In this document: in pieces, positions 12,105 through 22,707 of the stretch
How the letters are laid out: each line of letters opens with the position of its first letter
Numbering within the stretch: the first letter of the stretch is position 1
Source of the DNA: Streptomyces ortus
Lineage (GTDB): Bacteria > Actinomycetota > Actinomycetes > Streptomycetales > Streptomycetaceae
Assembly: GCF_026341275.1 (NCBI RefSeq)
Contig: NZ_JAIFZO010000002.1
Span: 2,581,264 to 2,645,263 of the forward strand
Direction: 5' to 3'
Length of the DNA stretch: 64,000 bases
Position numbers and translations under genes: made by a program
The notes under the pieces: generated by a model
The model's database searches: none
Told to the model about the DNA's origin: nothing
What the model saw: the letters and a program-made list of their open reading frames with translations, nothing else

Positions 12105-12959
12105 ATGACCGCCCAGATTCTCGATGGCAAGGCCACCGCAGCCGCGATCAAGTCCGATCTGACCGTCCGCGTGGCGGCCCTGAAGGAGAGGGGCGTCACG
12201 CCCGGACTCGGGACCGTCCTGGTCGGTGAGGACCCCGGCAGCCAGAAGTACGTCGCGGGCAAGCACCGCGACTGCGCGCAGGTCGGTATCGCCTCCATCC
12301 AGCGTGAACTGCCCGCGACCGCCACGCAGGAGGAGATCGAGGCGGTCGTCCGCGAGCTCAACGAGGACCCGGCCTGCACCGGGTACATCGTCCAGTTGCC
12401 GCTTCCCAAGGGCATCGACGAGAACCGCATCCTCGAACTGATGGACCCGGACAAGGACGCGGACGGGCTCCACCCGATGAACCTCGGCCGTCTCGTCCTG
12501 AACGAGCCGGCCCCGCTGCCCTGCACCCCGAACGGTGTCCTGACCCTGCTCAGGCGGTACGGGGTCGAGATCAAGGGCGCCGAGGTCGTGGTCGTCGGCC
12601 GTGGGGTGACCATCGGCCGCTCGATGCCGCTGCTGCTCACGCGGCGCTCGGAGAACGCGACGGTCACCCAGTGCCACACCGGTACGCGTGATCTGGCCGC
12701 GCATCTGCGCCGGGCGGACATCATCGTGGCCGCGGCGGGTTCCGCGCACCTGATCCGCCCCGAGGACGTGAAGCCGGGGGCGGCCGTCCTCGACGTCGGG
12801 GTCTCCCGCAACGCCGAGGGCAAGATCGTGGGCGACGTCCACCCCGGGGTGGCCGAGGTCGCCGGGTGGATCTCGCCGAACCCGGGCGGGGTGGGCCCGA
12901 TGACCCGCGCCCAGCTCCTCGTCAACGTGGTCGAGGCGGCGGAGCGCAGTGCCGTCTGA
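12105..12959 (+). CDS. folD: Bifunctional methylene-THF dehydrogenase / methenyl-THF cyclohydrolase
   Basis: A 284-residue enzyme that interconverts 5,10-methylene- and 10-formyl-tetrahydrofolate with NADP, supplying the formyl donor for PurN and PurH. Signatures are YVAGKHRDC with the catalytic lysine near residue 46, [11 protein letters not shown], the NADP-binding [17 protein letters not shown] and the C-terminal [15 protein letters not shown]. The open frame continues 330 codons upstream, but the ATG at 12105 gives the family length. It overlaps the next gene by 11 bases. Confidence 0.96.
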   Translation: MTAQILDGKATAAAIKSDLTVRVAALKERGVTPGLGTVLVGEDPGSQKYVAGKHRDCAQVGIASIQRELPATATQEEIEAVVRELNEDPACTGYIVQLPLPKGIDENRILELMDPDKDADGLHPMNLGRLVLNEPAPLPCTPNGVLTLLRRYGVEIKGAEVVVVGRGVTIGRSMPLLLTRRSENATVTQCHTGTRDLAAHLRRADIIVAAAGSAHLIRPEDVKPGAAVLDVGVSRNAEGKIVGDVHPGVAEVAGWISPNPGGVGPMTRAQLLVNVVEAAERSAV

Positions 12960-13728
12960 CCAGGAGCCGGCGCCCCCGGCGAAGAAGGACACCGTGACCT
13001 CGCCGGCAACCGGGTCAGGGGCCACAAGCGACGCCCCGGCCGCGACACCGGCCCCGGCCGCGACACCGGCCCCGGCCGCGACACCGGCCCCGGCCGCGAC
13101 CCCGGCCGCGACCCCGGCCTCGGCCTCGGCCGAGAGCGGGGACCCGGCTCGACCGGAGCCCGTACAGCCGAAGTCGGCCTCCGACCCGGCCCCGCCATCG
13201 GTGTCCGCCGCGGATACGGATGCGGATGCGAATGCAGAGGTGGGAGCGGAGTCCGTGGTGGAGAGCGGGATCGGGCATGAAGATGAGCTGGCCGTCCGTG
13301 ACGCCGTCAGTGCGCCCGGCCCCGACGGGGAGCCCCGGCGGGTCACGCGGCGGTTTCCGCTGTTCACCCGGGACACCGCGCGGCCCGAGGGCGGTGGCAG
13401 GGCGGCCCCCCGCGACGCGCCCGCGCCCGTACGGCAGTGGCCGATCCTCGCGGTCACCGGCCTGGTCGCACTCGGACTGCTGCTGACGGCGCTCGACGCG
13501 TTCAAGGCGGGGACCCTGCTGATCGGCGTCGCGCTGCTCGCGGGCGCCGCCATGCGCTGGGTGCTGCCCGACGTGGGCATGCTCGCCGTCCGCTCCCGGT
13601 TCACGGACCTCGTCACGTACGGCGTCCTGGGCGCGACCATCGCCCTGCTCGCGATGATGGCGCAGCCGAATCCCTGGCTGGAGCTTCCGTTCCTGGACGA
13701 CACCCTGCACTTCACGATCAGAACGTGA
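12949..13728 (+). CDS. DUF3017 family membrane protein
   Basis: A 259-residue protein starting at a GTG within the end of folD. Residues 1-145 are low complexity, with repeated A-T-P-A-P encoded by 18-base DNA repeats. The C-terminal 110 residues contain three hydrophobic segments ([57 protein letters not shown]) typical of DUF3017. The domain is known downstream of folD in Streptomyces, and the overlap indicates co-translation. Function is unknown. Confidence 0.8.
   Translation: MPSDQEPAPPAKKDTVTSPATGSGATSDAPAATPAPAATPAPAATPAPAATPAATPASASAESGDPARPEPVQPKSASDPAPPSVSAADTDADANAEVGAESVVESGIGHEDELAVRDAVSAPGPDGEPRRVTRRFPLFTRDTARPEGGGRAAPRDAPAPVRQWPILAVTGLVALGLLLTALDAFKAGTLLIGVALLAGAAMRWVLPDVGMLAVRSRFTDLVTYGVLGATIALLAMMAQPNPWLELPFLDDTLHFTIRT
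13033..13116 (+). repeat. In-frame 18-base tandem repeats in the DUF3017 gene
   Basis: GCCCCGGCCGCGACACCG is repeated four times with a shortened fifth copy. The unit keeps the reading frame and encodes Ala-Pro-Ala-Ala-Thr-Pro. Confidence 0.9.
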
Positions 13729-14474
13729 CACCACGTGACGGGTCATGACACCACGTGACGGGTCGTGGCAAGACGTAAGCGGTAGCGCCCCTTCGAGGGC
13801 GTGAGCGGCGGCGCCCGTCCACTCCCCCGAAACGCGGAGGGGCGCCGCCTGGAATCAAGGGTCACGGACGTGCCGACGGCCGTTCAATACCTGTCAGTCG
13901 CCTGTGGCAGGGCGGTGACCGTTCCGGCACCTCCCGCGCGCGGGACGCGCAAAACGTGTCCCCGACGGCACCGGTCGCCCCGGACGCCGTACACGCCACC
14001 GTTTCCGTCGATAGCCTGGCGGACCGACCGCGGCCGTCGCCCCGTCGTGACGGCGGCGAGCGGTCGACGATCCGATCTGCCCCTGGTGTGCGTGTGTTCC
14101 CTGCGTGTCGATATGTTGACAAGTCCGAGGATGGGTCGCGATCACTTCCAAGACCGCTCACGGCCCGGACGGCCCGGACGAGCCGGACGGCCCGGACGAG
14201 CCGGACGACCCGGATGTCGCGGGCGACCCGGACGGCGTGGGCCCCTCGGCCCGCTGATCCCGTCAGCCGAGGGGCAAGTCGGTGGGACACTGGACCGCAG
14301 ACCAGGGGGCATGCGACGGTGCATGCCCACAGGCCCGAATGCTCCCGTGCGCCCCCATCCCGGGAACTGGGATCCTGGCCGAACGCATCCCTGTGGGTAG
14401 CCGGAACGGGGACTCGGCAAGGGCTTCACACGCGGGAAAAGACCAGCACGTACGGGGGGAAGAGGGGGGTACCA
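13729..14474 (+). other. Long intergenic region before the XRE/DUF2690 gene
   Basis: About 750 bases without a gene I can support. It contains a 19-base direct repeat (TGACACCACGTGACGGGTC, two copies near 13727-13765), the sequence TGTCGATATGTTGACA near 14106 that could hold a -35 box, an imperfect CCGGACG-rich repeat array at 14161-14237, and a 10-bp hairpin at 14241-14275. The open frames here have no recognisable protein features. Confidence 0.45.
14161..14275 (+). repeat. CCGGACG-type repeat array and hairpin
   Basis: Imperfect copies of GGCCCGGACGAGCCGGAC fill 14161-14237. Immediately after, GCCCCTCGGC (14241-14250) pairs with GCCGAGGGGC (14266-14275), a possible terminator or attenuator before the XRE gene. 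Confidence 0.55.
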
Positions 14475-15701
14475 ATGCCTCGTTGGAGGCCCTTGCCGGA
14501 TGAACTCGATCCGCAGGTAAGGGAGTTCGCCAGCCAGTTGCGCCGACTGGTCGACCGTGGCGGGCTGAGCATCGCCGCCGTGGCCGACCGCACGGGATAC
14601 AGCAAGACGTCCTGGGAGCGGTACCTGAACGGCCGCCTGCTCGCGCCCAAGGGCGCGATCGTGGCGTTGGCCGAGGTGACGGGGACCAACCCCGTCCATC
14701 TGACGACGATGTGGGAGCTGGCCGAGCGCGCCTGGAGTCGTTCGGAGATGCGCCACGACATGACCATGGAGGCGATACGGATCTCCCAGGCGCGCGCCGC
14801 GCTGGGGGAGTTCGGGCCGACTCCGGCCAAGGAGGGAAAGAGCGGGAAGCAGGCCCGCGCCGGGGGAAGCGCGACCGCGCCCAAGCCGGGTATCGCGGGC
14901 CCGGCCGGAGTGTCACCCACCGTGCCCCCGCAGAGCCCGGCCCAGAACCCCTCCCAGGGAGACGAGCGCAGGCCGCCGTACGGGGCCGGCAGCGGCGGCG
15001 AGGGTGCCGGTGCGAGGGCCGGCGCGGACGCGCGGGGTGGCGGTTGGGGAGTCGTCGCCTCGCCCCCGGGATCGTCCGGGGTCTCCGGCTACGGTCCGCC
15101 GGGCGCGTACGGGCCGTCCGGCTCGGCCGGCCCCGCGGGACCCGGTGGCGGTCCGGCCGGGGGTCCGCCGCAGGACGCGCGGCCGGGGGCCGCCGGTTCG
15201 CCGGACGGGCAGGGGCGGAAACGGCGGCTCACCATGTTCCTCGCGGGGGTCGCGGGCGCGCTCGTCCTGGTCGCCGTGGCCGTGTACGTCACGAGCTCCC
15301 GCGGTGACGGCGACGGCGGGAACCAGGCCAAGCCGACCCCGAGTCCGACGGTGAGCAAGGAACTGCCGCCGGGCGTCGAGTGCTACGGCGCGCAGTGCGC
15401 GGGCAAGGACCCGGAGAACATGGGCTGCGGCGGGACGCTGGCGCAGACCGTGGAGAAGGCCGTGGTCGGCACCGCCCAGGTCGAGGTCCGGTACAGCGAG
15501 ACGTGCGGCGCCGCCTGGGCCCGTATCACCGCGGCCGGAGTGGGGGACACGGTCCGGATAGCGGCCGGTTCGGCTGCCGCGCAGACCGCCGAGGTCGAGA
15601 CGGACACCGACGCGTACACCCCGATGGTCGCGGTGAAGAGCGCCACCGGGGCGAAGGCCTGTGCGACGCTCGCGTCGGGCGTGGAGGGCTGCACGAAGTA
15701 G
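14475..15701 (+). CDS. XRE-family helix-turn-helix protein with membrane span and DUF2690-like domain
   Basis: A 408-residue protein. Residues 15-70 are a Cro/CI-type helix-turn-helix (LSIAAVADRTGYSKTSWERY). A disordered Pro/Gly/Ala linker follows, then one transmembrane segment (MFLAGVAGALVLVAVAVYV) near residue 265. The C-terminal exported domain has four spaced cysteines (CYGAQC, MGCGG, SETCGAAW) and matches DUF2690. The architecture implies a membrane-bound regulator with an exported sensor or adhesive domain. GAGGGGGG just before the ATG supports this start. A hairpin follows 10 bases after the stop. Confidence 0.8.
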   Translation: MPRWRPLPDELDPQVREFASQLRRLVDRGGLSIAAVADRTGYSKTSWERYLNGRLLAPKGAIVALAEVTGTNPVHLTTMWELAERAWSRSEMRHDMTMEAIRISQARAALGEFGPTPAKEGKSGKQARAGGSATAPKPGIAGPAGVSPTVPPQSPAQNPSQGDERRPPYGAGSGGEGAGARAGADARGGGWGVVASPPGSSGVSGYGPPGAYGPSGSAGPAGPGGGPAGGPPQDARPGAAGSPDGQGRKRRLTMFLAGVAGALVLVAVAVYVTSSRGDGDGGNQAKPTPSPTVSKELPPGVECYGAQCAGKDPENMGCGGTLAQTVEKAVVGTAQVEVRYSETCGAAWARITAAGVGDTVRIAAGSAAAQTAEVETDTDAYTPMVAVKSATGAKACATLASGVEGCTK

Positions 15702-15710
15702 TGCCCCTGA

Positions 15711-15742
15711 CGGGCGCCCGACTCCCTTGAGCCGGGCGCCCG
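15711..15742 (+). terminator. Terminator after the XRE/DUF2690 gene
   Basis: Two copies of the self-complementary CGGGCGCCCG (15711-15720 and 15733-15742) separated by 12 bases can pair with each other. Confidence 0.6.
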
Positions 15743-15757
15743 TTGGCGTCCGGCGGA

Positions 15758-15843
15758 CCCCGCGCCCCCGGGAGGGGCTGCGCCCCGTCAGGGGCGCGGG
15801 GAACGGCGCAATCTCCTGCTTTCAGGGGCGTGGGGAACGGCGC
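15758..15843 (+). repeat. Dispersed GGGGCGCGGGGAAC-type repeat, two copies
   Basis: Copies at 15791-15809 and 15825-15843 carry the GGAACGGCGC variant. CCCCGCGCCCC at 15758-15768 pairs with 15791-15801, so the first copy also forms an 11-bp stem. Confidence 0.75.
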
Positions 15844-16026
15844 GGCCGGCCCCCACCGCCCGCACAACACAACGCCCCCGGCCTCGCCGAACCCCCCCGC
15901 CTCGCCGAACCCCCCGGCCCCCGCCGACCTCCCGGCTCCGCCGAACCGCCGGGCCACGGCCTTGTGGGACGGGCCACATCGGCCCCGGACGTCCGGGATC
16001 CCGGATGCGCGATAGCCTGACCGCTG

Positions 16027-17138
<1,112 letters not shown>

Positions 17139-17139
<1 letters not shown>

Positions 17140-17198
17140 GTCCTGCTCGTTCAGGTCCTGCTCGTTCAGGTCCTGATCGGTCAGGCCCTGCTCGTTCT
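17139..17198 (+). repeat. Four tandem 15-base repeats after mdh
   Basis: GGTCCTGCTCGTTCA occurs four times head to tail starting at the mdh stop codon, with substitutions in the last two copies. Confidence 0.85.
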
Positions 17199-17206
17199 TC
17201 GCCGGT

Positions 17207-17226
17207 CCCCGGGCAGCCGCCCGGGG
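17207..17226. terminator. Bidirectional terminator between mdh and the MarR-GNAT gene
   Basis: CCCCGGGC (17207-17214) and GCCCGGGG (17219-17226) form an 8-bp stem with a 4-base loop, at the start of the convergent gene's stop region. Confidence 0.7.
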
Positions 17227-17227
17227 A

Positions 17228-18154
17228 TCAGCGCGTTCCGGGCCCCTTGCCGGCGGGCCCGAGCGGCTTCTCGAACCAGTACCCGGCGTGCGGATTGTCG
17301 CCGTACGCCGGGATCTCGCTGTACCCGCCGCTCCGGTACATCGCCGCCGCCTCCTTCAGGACCTCGTGCGTGTCCAGGCGTACGGTCCGGTGGCCGCGCC
17401 CGGCAGCCGCCTGCTCCAGTTCGATGAGCAGCCGGCGCCCCAGGCCCAGCCCGCGCGCTCGCGGACGTACCCACAGATGCCGGATCTCGGCCGTCTCCGC
17501 GTCGAGCGCGCACAGCGCCCCGCAGCCGACGGCACGCTCCTCCTCGTACGCGACGAGGAGCACGGCGATCCGCTCGGGAGGTACGAGGTCGGTGGCGGCG
17601 TATCCCTCGGGGAAGCGTTCGTGGAGTTCGGCGGCGTAACCGGCGAGGCAGGCGCGTGCGTCGGGTGAGGCCGCCCCGACGGGCCGTACCGTGATCGCGG
17701 CCAGGCGCAGCAGTCGTTCGGTGACCGCGACCGCTTCGGTCAGCCGGTCCCGCTGGGGCCCGGTCAGCCCGCGCAGCAGTCCCTCGGCGAGGTCGTCCGC
17801 GCGCCGGTTCTGCTCCGCCAGTTCGGCCCGTCCGGCCGGGGTCGGCTCCGCGAGGCGCAGCCTGCTGTCCGCCGGGTGCACGGTGACCCGCACGAGCCCC
17901 TGGCGCTCCAGCGCGCGCACCATCCGGCTCAGGTATCCGGCGTCGAGGCCGAGCCGGGTCCGCAGGTCCCGCAGGGACGCGCCGGCTCCGATCTCGTACA
18001 GCAGCCGGGCCTCCCCGAGGGGCCGGTCCTGCCCGAGGTAGTGGTCGTCGAGCACCCCGATCCGGCGGGTGAAGTAGCGGTTGAAGCGACGCAGGGTGCT
18101 CACGTGCGCCGCGGACACCCCGGGCTCGGGGACTGACGCCGACACCGACTCCAT
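17228..18154 (-). CDS. MarR-type regulator fused to a GNAT acetyltransferase
   Basis: A 308-residue fusion. Residues 15-150 are a MarR winged helix (LGEARLLYEIGAGASLRDL, LDAGYLSRMVRALERQGLV, and the wing HPADSRLRLAEPTPAGRAEL). Residues 155-300 are a GNAT domain with the acetyl-CoA-binding RPRARGLGLGRRLLIELE and a C-terminal AAMYRSGGYSEI. It is divergent from the betaine aldehyde dehydrogenase gene. A 7-2-7 palindrome lies just upstream of its start codon, so autoregulation and control of the neighbouring osmoprotectant genes are likely. The acetylation target is unknown. Confidence 0.88.
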   Translation of the reverse strand: MESVSASVPEPGVSAAHVSTLRRFNRYFTRRIGVLDDHYLGQDRPLGEARLLYEIGAGASLRDLRTRLGLDAGYLSRMVRALERQGLVRVTVHPADSRLRLAEPTPAGRAELAEQNRRADDLAEGLLRGLTGPQRDRLTEAVAVTERLLRLAAITVRPVGAASPDARACLAGYAAELHERFPEGYAATDLVPPERIAVLLVAYEEERAVGCGALCALDAETAEIRHLWVRPRARGLGLGRRLLIELEQAAAGRGHRTVRLDTHEVLKEAAAMYRSGGYSEIPAYGDNPHAGYWFEKPLGPAGKGPGTR

Positions 18155-18158
18155 AATC

Positions 18159-18174
18159 TTTGACTTTAGTCAAA
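18159..18174. promoter_or_regulatory. Palindromic operator upstream of the MarR-GNAT gene
   Basis: TTTGACT (18159-18165) and AGTCAAA (18168-18174) form a perfect inverted repeat with a TT centre, starting 5 bases upstream of the ATG. It is an AT-rich island in very GC-rich DNA and is typical of a MarR-dimer site. Confidence 0.65.
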
Positions 18175-18249
18175 GAGTCGCCGGGGTGTCCAGGTTTCGG
18201 GCGGCTTGTCAGTGACCCCGCGCACTTCGGCGGCGGAGCACGCATGACA

Positions 18250-18283
18250 TCGGGGCCGAGGGGCAGGTGCTGCCCGGCCCCGA
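18250..18283 (+). promoter_or_regulatory. Long hairpin in the betaine operon leader
   Basis: TCGGGGCCG (18250-18258) pairs with CGGCCCCGA (18275-18283), and GGGCA pairs with TGCCC inside it. It lies 43 bases upstream of the aldehyde dehydrogenase start. It could be an attenuator or a terminator of an upstream transcript. Confidence 0.45.
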
Positions 18284-18325
18284 ACGGGACGGGCACGGAA
18301 CAGGAACGGAAGGCAGCACCGGATC

Positions 18326-19837
18326 ATGTCGGGACACCAGGCGCAGCAGACGATTCATGTGGACGGCGAGTGGCGCGGGGCCGCCTCGGGAGCCGTACGG
18401 GACATCCTCGACCCGGCGGACGCGAAGCCGTTCGCCGAGGTCGCCGAGGGCGGGGTGCCGGACGCGGACGCCGCCGTCGAGGCCGCCCGGCGCGCCTTCG
18501 ACCACGGGGAGTGGCCCCGCACACCCGTCACCGAGCGGGCCGCCCTGCTGCGCCGCGTCGCCGACCTCCTCGTCCGCGACCGCGAGAAGCTCGGGCTCCT
18601 GGAGAGCCGGGACGCGGGCAAGACGCTGGAGGAGGGGCGGGTCGACATCGACTGCGTCGCCGACGCCTTCCGGTACTTCGCCGATCTCGTCGTGGGAGAG
18701 GGCGGCGGGCGGGTCGTCGACGCCGGTTCGGACGACATCCACAGCGTCGTCGTGCACGAGCCCCTCGGCGTCTGCGCGATGATCACGCCCTGGAACTACC
18801 CGCTGCTGCAGGCCAGCTGGAAGGTGGCCCCGGCCCTCGCCGCCGGGAACACCTTCGTCCTCAAGCCCAGCGAGATCACCCCGCTGACCACCGTCGCCCT
18901 CATCGAGCTGCTGGTCGAGGCCGGGCTGCCCGCCGGAGTGGCCAACCTCGTGACCGGCCCCGGGCACAGCGTCGGCGCCCGGCTCGCCGAGCATCCCGGC
19001 GTCGACCTCGTCTCCTTCACCGGCGGGCTCGCCAGCGGTACGAAGGTGGCGCAGGCCGCCGCCCTCACCGTGAAGAAGGTCGCCCTCGAACTCGGCGGCA
19101 AGAACCCCAACGTCGTCTTCGCCGACTCCTGCGCCACCGAGGAGGGTTTCGACACCGCCGTCGACCAGGCGCTCAACGCCGCGTTCATCCACAGCGGCCA
19201 GGTCTGCTCGGCGGGCTCCCGGCTGATCATCGAGGAGTCGGTCCGCGACCGCTTCGTCGCCGAACTGGTGCGCCGGGCCGAGCTGATCCGGCTCGGGCGC
19301 GGCACCGAGGAGGGCGTCGAGTGCGGCCCGCTCGTCTCCGCCGAACAGCGCGAGAAGACCGAGGGGTACGTGGCCGCGGCCCTGGCGGAGGGCGCGGTAC
19401 TGCGGACCGGCGGCGCCCGCCCCGATCCGTCCGACCGGCTGCCCGCCACCGGCTACTTCTACGAGCCGACCGTCCTCGACCAGTGCCACCGCGAGATGCG
19501 CGTCGTACGGGAAGAGGTCTTCGGGCCTGTCCTGACGGTCGAGACCTTCCGTACGGAGGACGAGGCCGTCGCGCTCGCCAACGACACGGAGTACGGGCTG
19601 GCGGGCGGCGTCTGGACCGCCGACGCGGGGCGCGCCCGGCGGGTGGCGGGGCGGCTGCGGCACGGCACCGTCTGGATCAACGACTTCCACCCCTACCTCC
19701 CGCAGGCGGAGTGGGGCGGCTTCGGCAAGAGCGGCGTCGGCCGTGAGCTGGGTCCCGCGGGGCTCGCCGAGTACCGCGAGACGAAGCACGTGTACCAGAA
19801 CCTCGCGCCGAAGCCGGTCCGCTGGTTCGCGGGCTGA
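18326..19837 (+). CDS. Betaine-aldehyde dehydrogenase-like aldehyde dehydrogenase
   Basis: A 503-residue NAD(P)-dependent aldehyde dehydrogenase. It shows the cofactor loop FTGGLASGTKV, the general-base glutamate in LELGGKNPNVVF, the catalytic cysteine in HSGQVCSAGSRLI, and the C-terminal FGKSGVGRELGP. The next genes encode a choline-dehydrogenase-like enzyme and a betaine transporter, so the substrate is most likely betaine aldehyde, giving glycine betaine. Substrate specificity is inferred from context. The ATG start sits 4 bases after GGAT in a G/A-rich leader. It is probably co-transcribed with the genes that follow. Confidence 0.88.
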   Translation: MSGHQAQQTIHVDGEWRGAASGAVRDILDPADAKPFAEVAEGGVPDADAAVEAARRAFDHGEWPRTPVTERAALLRRVADLLVRDREKLGLLESRDAGKTLEEGRVDIDCVADAFRYFADLVVGEGGGRVVDAGSDDIHSVVVHEPLGVCAMITPWNYPLLQASWKVAPALAAGNTFVLKPSEITPLTTVALIELLVEAGLPAGVANLVTGPGHSVGARLAEHPGVDLVSFTGGLASGTKVAQAAALTVKKVALELGGKNPNVVFADSCATEEGFDTAVDQALNAAFIHSGQVCSAGSRLIIEESVRDRFVAELVRRAELIRLGRGTEEGVECGPLVSAEQREKTEGYVAAALAEGAVLRTGGARPDPSDRLPATGYFYEPTVLDQCHREMRVVREEVFGPVLTVETFRTEDEAVALANDTEYGLAGGVWTADAGRARRVAGRLRHGTVWINDFHPYLPQAEWGGFGKSGVGRELGPAGLAEYRETKHVYQNLAPKPVRWFAG

Positions 19838-19969
19838 CGCCCGCCACCCCCTCACCGGCCCGCCCGCCGGTCATCGGCGGCCACCGGCCGTTACGCCGAT
19901 CACCGGCCCGTACGCCGGTCACCTCACCTCACCTCATCCCACCGCACAAGGCACCTGGAGCGCCCTGGC

Positions 19970-21511
19970 ATGCCCGAAAACGAGCCCGAGCCCGAGCACA
20001 CGTACGACTACGTCGTCATCGGCGGCGGTACCGCGGGGTCCGTCATCGCCTCTCGCCTCACCGAGAACCCCGACGTCACCGTCGCCGTCATCGAGGGCGG
20101 CCCCAGCGACGTGGACCGTGACGACGTCCTGACCCTGCGCCGCTGGATGGGCCTGCTCGGCGGGGAGCTCGACTACGACTACCCGACGACCGAGCAGCCG
20201 CGCGGCAACTCGCACATCCGGCACAGCCGCGCCCGGGTCCTCGGCGGCTGCTCCTCGCACAACACCCTCATCGCGTTCAAGCCGCTGCCGTCCGACTGGG
20301 ACGAGTGGGAGGCGGCGGGCGCCGAGGGCTGGGGTTCGGTCCCCATGGAGGCGTACTTCCCGCGTCTGCGCAACAACATCGTCCCGGTCGACGAGAAGGA
20401 CCGGAACGCCATCGCCCGCGACTTCGTGGACGCGGCGCAGGCCGCGCTCGGCGTGCCGCGCGTGGAGGGCTTCAACAAGAAGCCGTTCACCGAGGGCGTC
20501 GGTTTCTTCGACCTCGCGTACCACCCGGAGACCAACAAGCGCTCCAGCGCGTCCGTCGCGTACCTGCACCCCGTCATGGACGAGCGGCCCAACCTCCACC
20601 TGTACCTGGAGACCTGGGCGCACAGGCTGGAACTGGACGGCACCCGGGCCCGCGGGGTCCACGTGACGACGAAGGACGGCGGTGAACTCCTCGTACGGGC
20701 CCGTCGCGAGGTCCTGCTGTGCGCCGGCGCCGTCGACTCGCCCCGGCTGCTGCTGCACTCCGGTGTCGGGCCGCGCGAGGACCTCGAAGCGCTCGGCATC
20801 CCCGTGGTCCACGACCTGCCGGGTGTCGGCGAGAACCTGCTCGACCACCCCGAGTCGGTCATCGTCTGGGAGACGGACGGGCCGATCCCGGAGAACTCCG
20901 CGATGGACTCCGACGCGGGTCTGTTCGTACGGCGGGACCCCGAACGGGAGGGCCCCGACCTGATGTTCCACTTCTACCAGATCCCGTTCACGGACAATCC
21001 GGAGCGCCTCGGGTACGAACGCCCCGAGCACGGCGTCTCGATGACCCCGAACATCCCCAAGCCGCGCAGCCGTGGCCGCCTGTATCTGACCAGCGCCGAC
21101 CCGGCCGAGAAGCCCGCCCTCGACTTCCGCTACTTCACGGACGAGGACGACTACGACGGCCGCACGCTCGTCGACGGCATCCGGATCGCCCGCGAGATCG
21201 CCGAGGCCGAGCCGCTGGCGCACTGGCTCACGCGTGAGGTGTGCCCCGGCCCTGACGTCACCGGCGACGAGGAGTTGAGCGAGTACGCGCGCAAGGTCGC
21301 CCACACGGTGTACCACCCGGCGGGCACCTGCCGGATGGGCGCGGCGGACGACCGGCTCGCCGTCGTGGACCCCGAGTTGCGGGTCCGCGGCCTCGACGGC
21401 CTCAGGATCGCCGACGCGTCCGTCTTTCCGACCATGCCCGCCGTGAACCCGATGATCGGGGTGCTCATGGTCGGCGAGAAGTGCGTGGACCTGCTGGGAG
21501 GCGGTGCGTGA
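19970..21511 (+). CDS. GMC-family choline dehydrogenase/oxidase
   Basis: A 513-residue FAD-dependent GMC oxidoreductase. The N-terminal FAD-binding motif is [18 protein letters not shown], followed by an acidic residue in VAVIEGG. The GMC signatures are [16 protein letters not shown] and [19 protein letters not shown]. The C-terminal PAGTCRMGA and [14 protein letters not shown] contain the catalytic His/Asn region. With the preceding aldehyde dehydrogenase it would convert choline to betaine. The choline assignment comes from the neighbours; other alcohols are possible. The stop overlaps the next start (TGATG). Confidence 0.88.
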   Translation: MPENEPEPEHTYDYVVIGGGTAGSVIASRLTENPDVTVAVIEGGPSDVDRDDVLTLRRWMGLLGGELDYDYPTTEQPRGNSHIRHSRARVLGGCSSHNTLIAFKPLPSDWDEWEAAGAEGWGSVPMEAYFPRLRNNIVPVDEKDRNAIARDFVDAAQAALGVPRVEGFNKKPFTEGVGFFDLAYHPETNKRSSASVAYLHPVMDERPNLHLYLETWAHRLELDGTRARGVHVTTKDGGELLVRARREVLLCAGAVDSPRLLLHSGVGPREDLEALGIPVVHDLPGVGENLLDHPESVIVWETDGPIPENSAMDSDAGLFVRRDPEREGPDLMFHFYQIPFTDNPERLGYERPEHGVSMTPNIPKPRSRGRLYLTSADPAEKPALDFRYFTDEDDYDGRTLVDGIRIAREIAEAEPLAHWLTREVCPGPDVTGDEELSEYARKVAHTVYHPAGTCRMGAADDRLAVVDPELRVRGLDGLRIADASVFPTMPAVNPMIGVLMVGEKCVDLLGGGA

Positions 21512-22707
21512 TGAGTACGACGATCCCCGTTCAGGAGGCCGCCGCCGAGAGCACGGGCGCGGAGAACGCCGAACCCGTCTTCTCCGTCGACGGCCTGTGG
21601 AAGGTCTTCGGCCCCAAGGCCGACCGTGTCCCCGCCGACCCCGGGCTCGCCGCCCTCTCCGCCGCCGAACTCCGGTCCCGTACCGGCTGTACGGCCGCCG
21701 TCCGGGACGTGAGCTTCGATGTGCGCAAGGGCGAGGTCTTCGTCGTCATGGGCCTGTCCGGCTCGGGCAAGTCCACCCTCGTACGCTGTCTGACCCGGCT
21801 CATCGAGCCGACCGCCGGCACGATCGCCATCGACGGCGAGGACGTGCGCGCGATGGACCGGGCACGGCTGCGCGAACTGCGCCGCCACCGTGCCGCGATG
21901 GTCTTCCAGCACTTCGGCCTGCTGCCGCACCGTTCCGTGCTCGACAACGTCGCGTACGGCCTTGAGGTCCAGGGCGTGCCGAAGCGTGAGCGGCGGGCGA
22001 AGGCGCGGGAGGTCGTCGCGAAGGTCGGCCTCGAAGGCATGGAGCAGCGCAGGCCCGGCCAGCTCTCGGGCGGCCAGCAGCAGCGGGTGGGACTCGCGCG
22101 GGCGCTGGCGGTGGATCCCGAGGTCCTGCTCTTCGATGAACCGTTCAGTGCTCTCGATCCGATGATCAGGCGAGACATGCAGGAGGAGGTGATCCGGTTG
22201 CACGGCGAGGAGGGCCGCACGATGGTGTTCATCACGCACGACCTGAACGAGGCGCTGCGCCTGGGCGACCGGATCGCCCTCATGCGCGACGGCCGCATCG
22301 TCCAGCTGGGCACGCCCGAGGAGATCGTGGGCTCGCCCGCCGACGACTATGTACGCGAGTTCGTCCGGGACGTGCCGCGCGAGCAGGTCATGACGGTCCG
22401 CAGGGCCATGCGGGCCGCGTCGGCGCAGGAGGCCGGGGAGGGTCCGGCGCTGTCGCCGGAGGCCACGGTCTCGCAGGCCATCGAGGCGGTCGCGCGCTCG
22501 GGACAGACCGCCCGCGTGGTGGACCAGGGACGCTGCCTCGGAGTGGTGGACTCGGACGCGCTGCTGGAGGTGGTGGCGGGGACGACCACCCGGTCCGCGG
22601 GATCGGCCGGGTCTGCGGGGCCTACAGGGTCCGCCGGGTCCGCCGAGTCCGCGGAGTCCGCAGGGTCCGCGGAGTCCGCAGGGTCGGCTCGCGAGGGGGT
22701 GGCCTGA
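21511..22707 (+). CDS. Glycine betaine/proline ABC transporter ATP-binding protein
   Basis: A 398-residue ProV/OpuAA-type ATPase. Walker A is GLSGSGKST, the signature is [15 protein letters not shown] and Walker B is [13 protein letters not shown]. An N-terminal extension of about 65 residues with KVFGPKADR is typical of the family. The C-terminal segment (about 310-370) resembles a single CBS-like unit ([20 protein letters not shown]), the domain that senses ionic strength in OpuA. It ends in a Gly-Ser-Ala tail encoded by 9-base repeats. It overlaps both neighbouring genes by 1 base. Confidence 0.93.
   Translation: MSTTIPVQEAAAESTGAENAEPVFSVDGLWKVFGPKADRVPADPGLAALSAAELRSRTGCTAAVRDVSFDVRKGEVFVVMGLSGSGKSTLVRCLTRLIEPTAGTIAIDGEDVRAMDRARLRELRRHRAAMVFQHFGLLPHRSVLDNVAYGLEVQGVPKRERRAKAREVVAKVGLEGMEQRRPGQLSGGQQQRVGLARALAVDPEVLLFDEPFSALDPMIRRDMQEEVIRLHGEEGRTMVFITHDLNEALRLGDRIALMRDGRIVQLGTPEEIVGSPADDYVREFVRDVPREQVMTVRRAMRAASAQEAGEGPALSPEATVSQAIEAVARSGQTARVVDQGRCLGVVDSDALLEVVAGTTTRSAGSAGSAGPTGSAGSAESAESAGSAESAGSAREGVA
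22593..22690 (+). repeat. 9-base repeats encoding a Ser-Ala-Gly tail
   Basis: Variants of TCCGCGGAG/TCCGCAGGG repeat through the 3' end of the ATPase gene and encode the G-S-A/E-S-A tail. Slippage here would keep the frame. Confidence 0.75.

Noticed and set aside
13801..14400. 199-codon plus-strand open frame between DUF3017 and the XRE gene
   Set aside because: It is Arg/Gly/Pro-rich, runs through a CCGGACG repeat array and has no ribosome site or domain.
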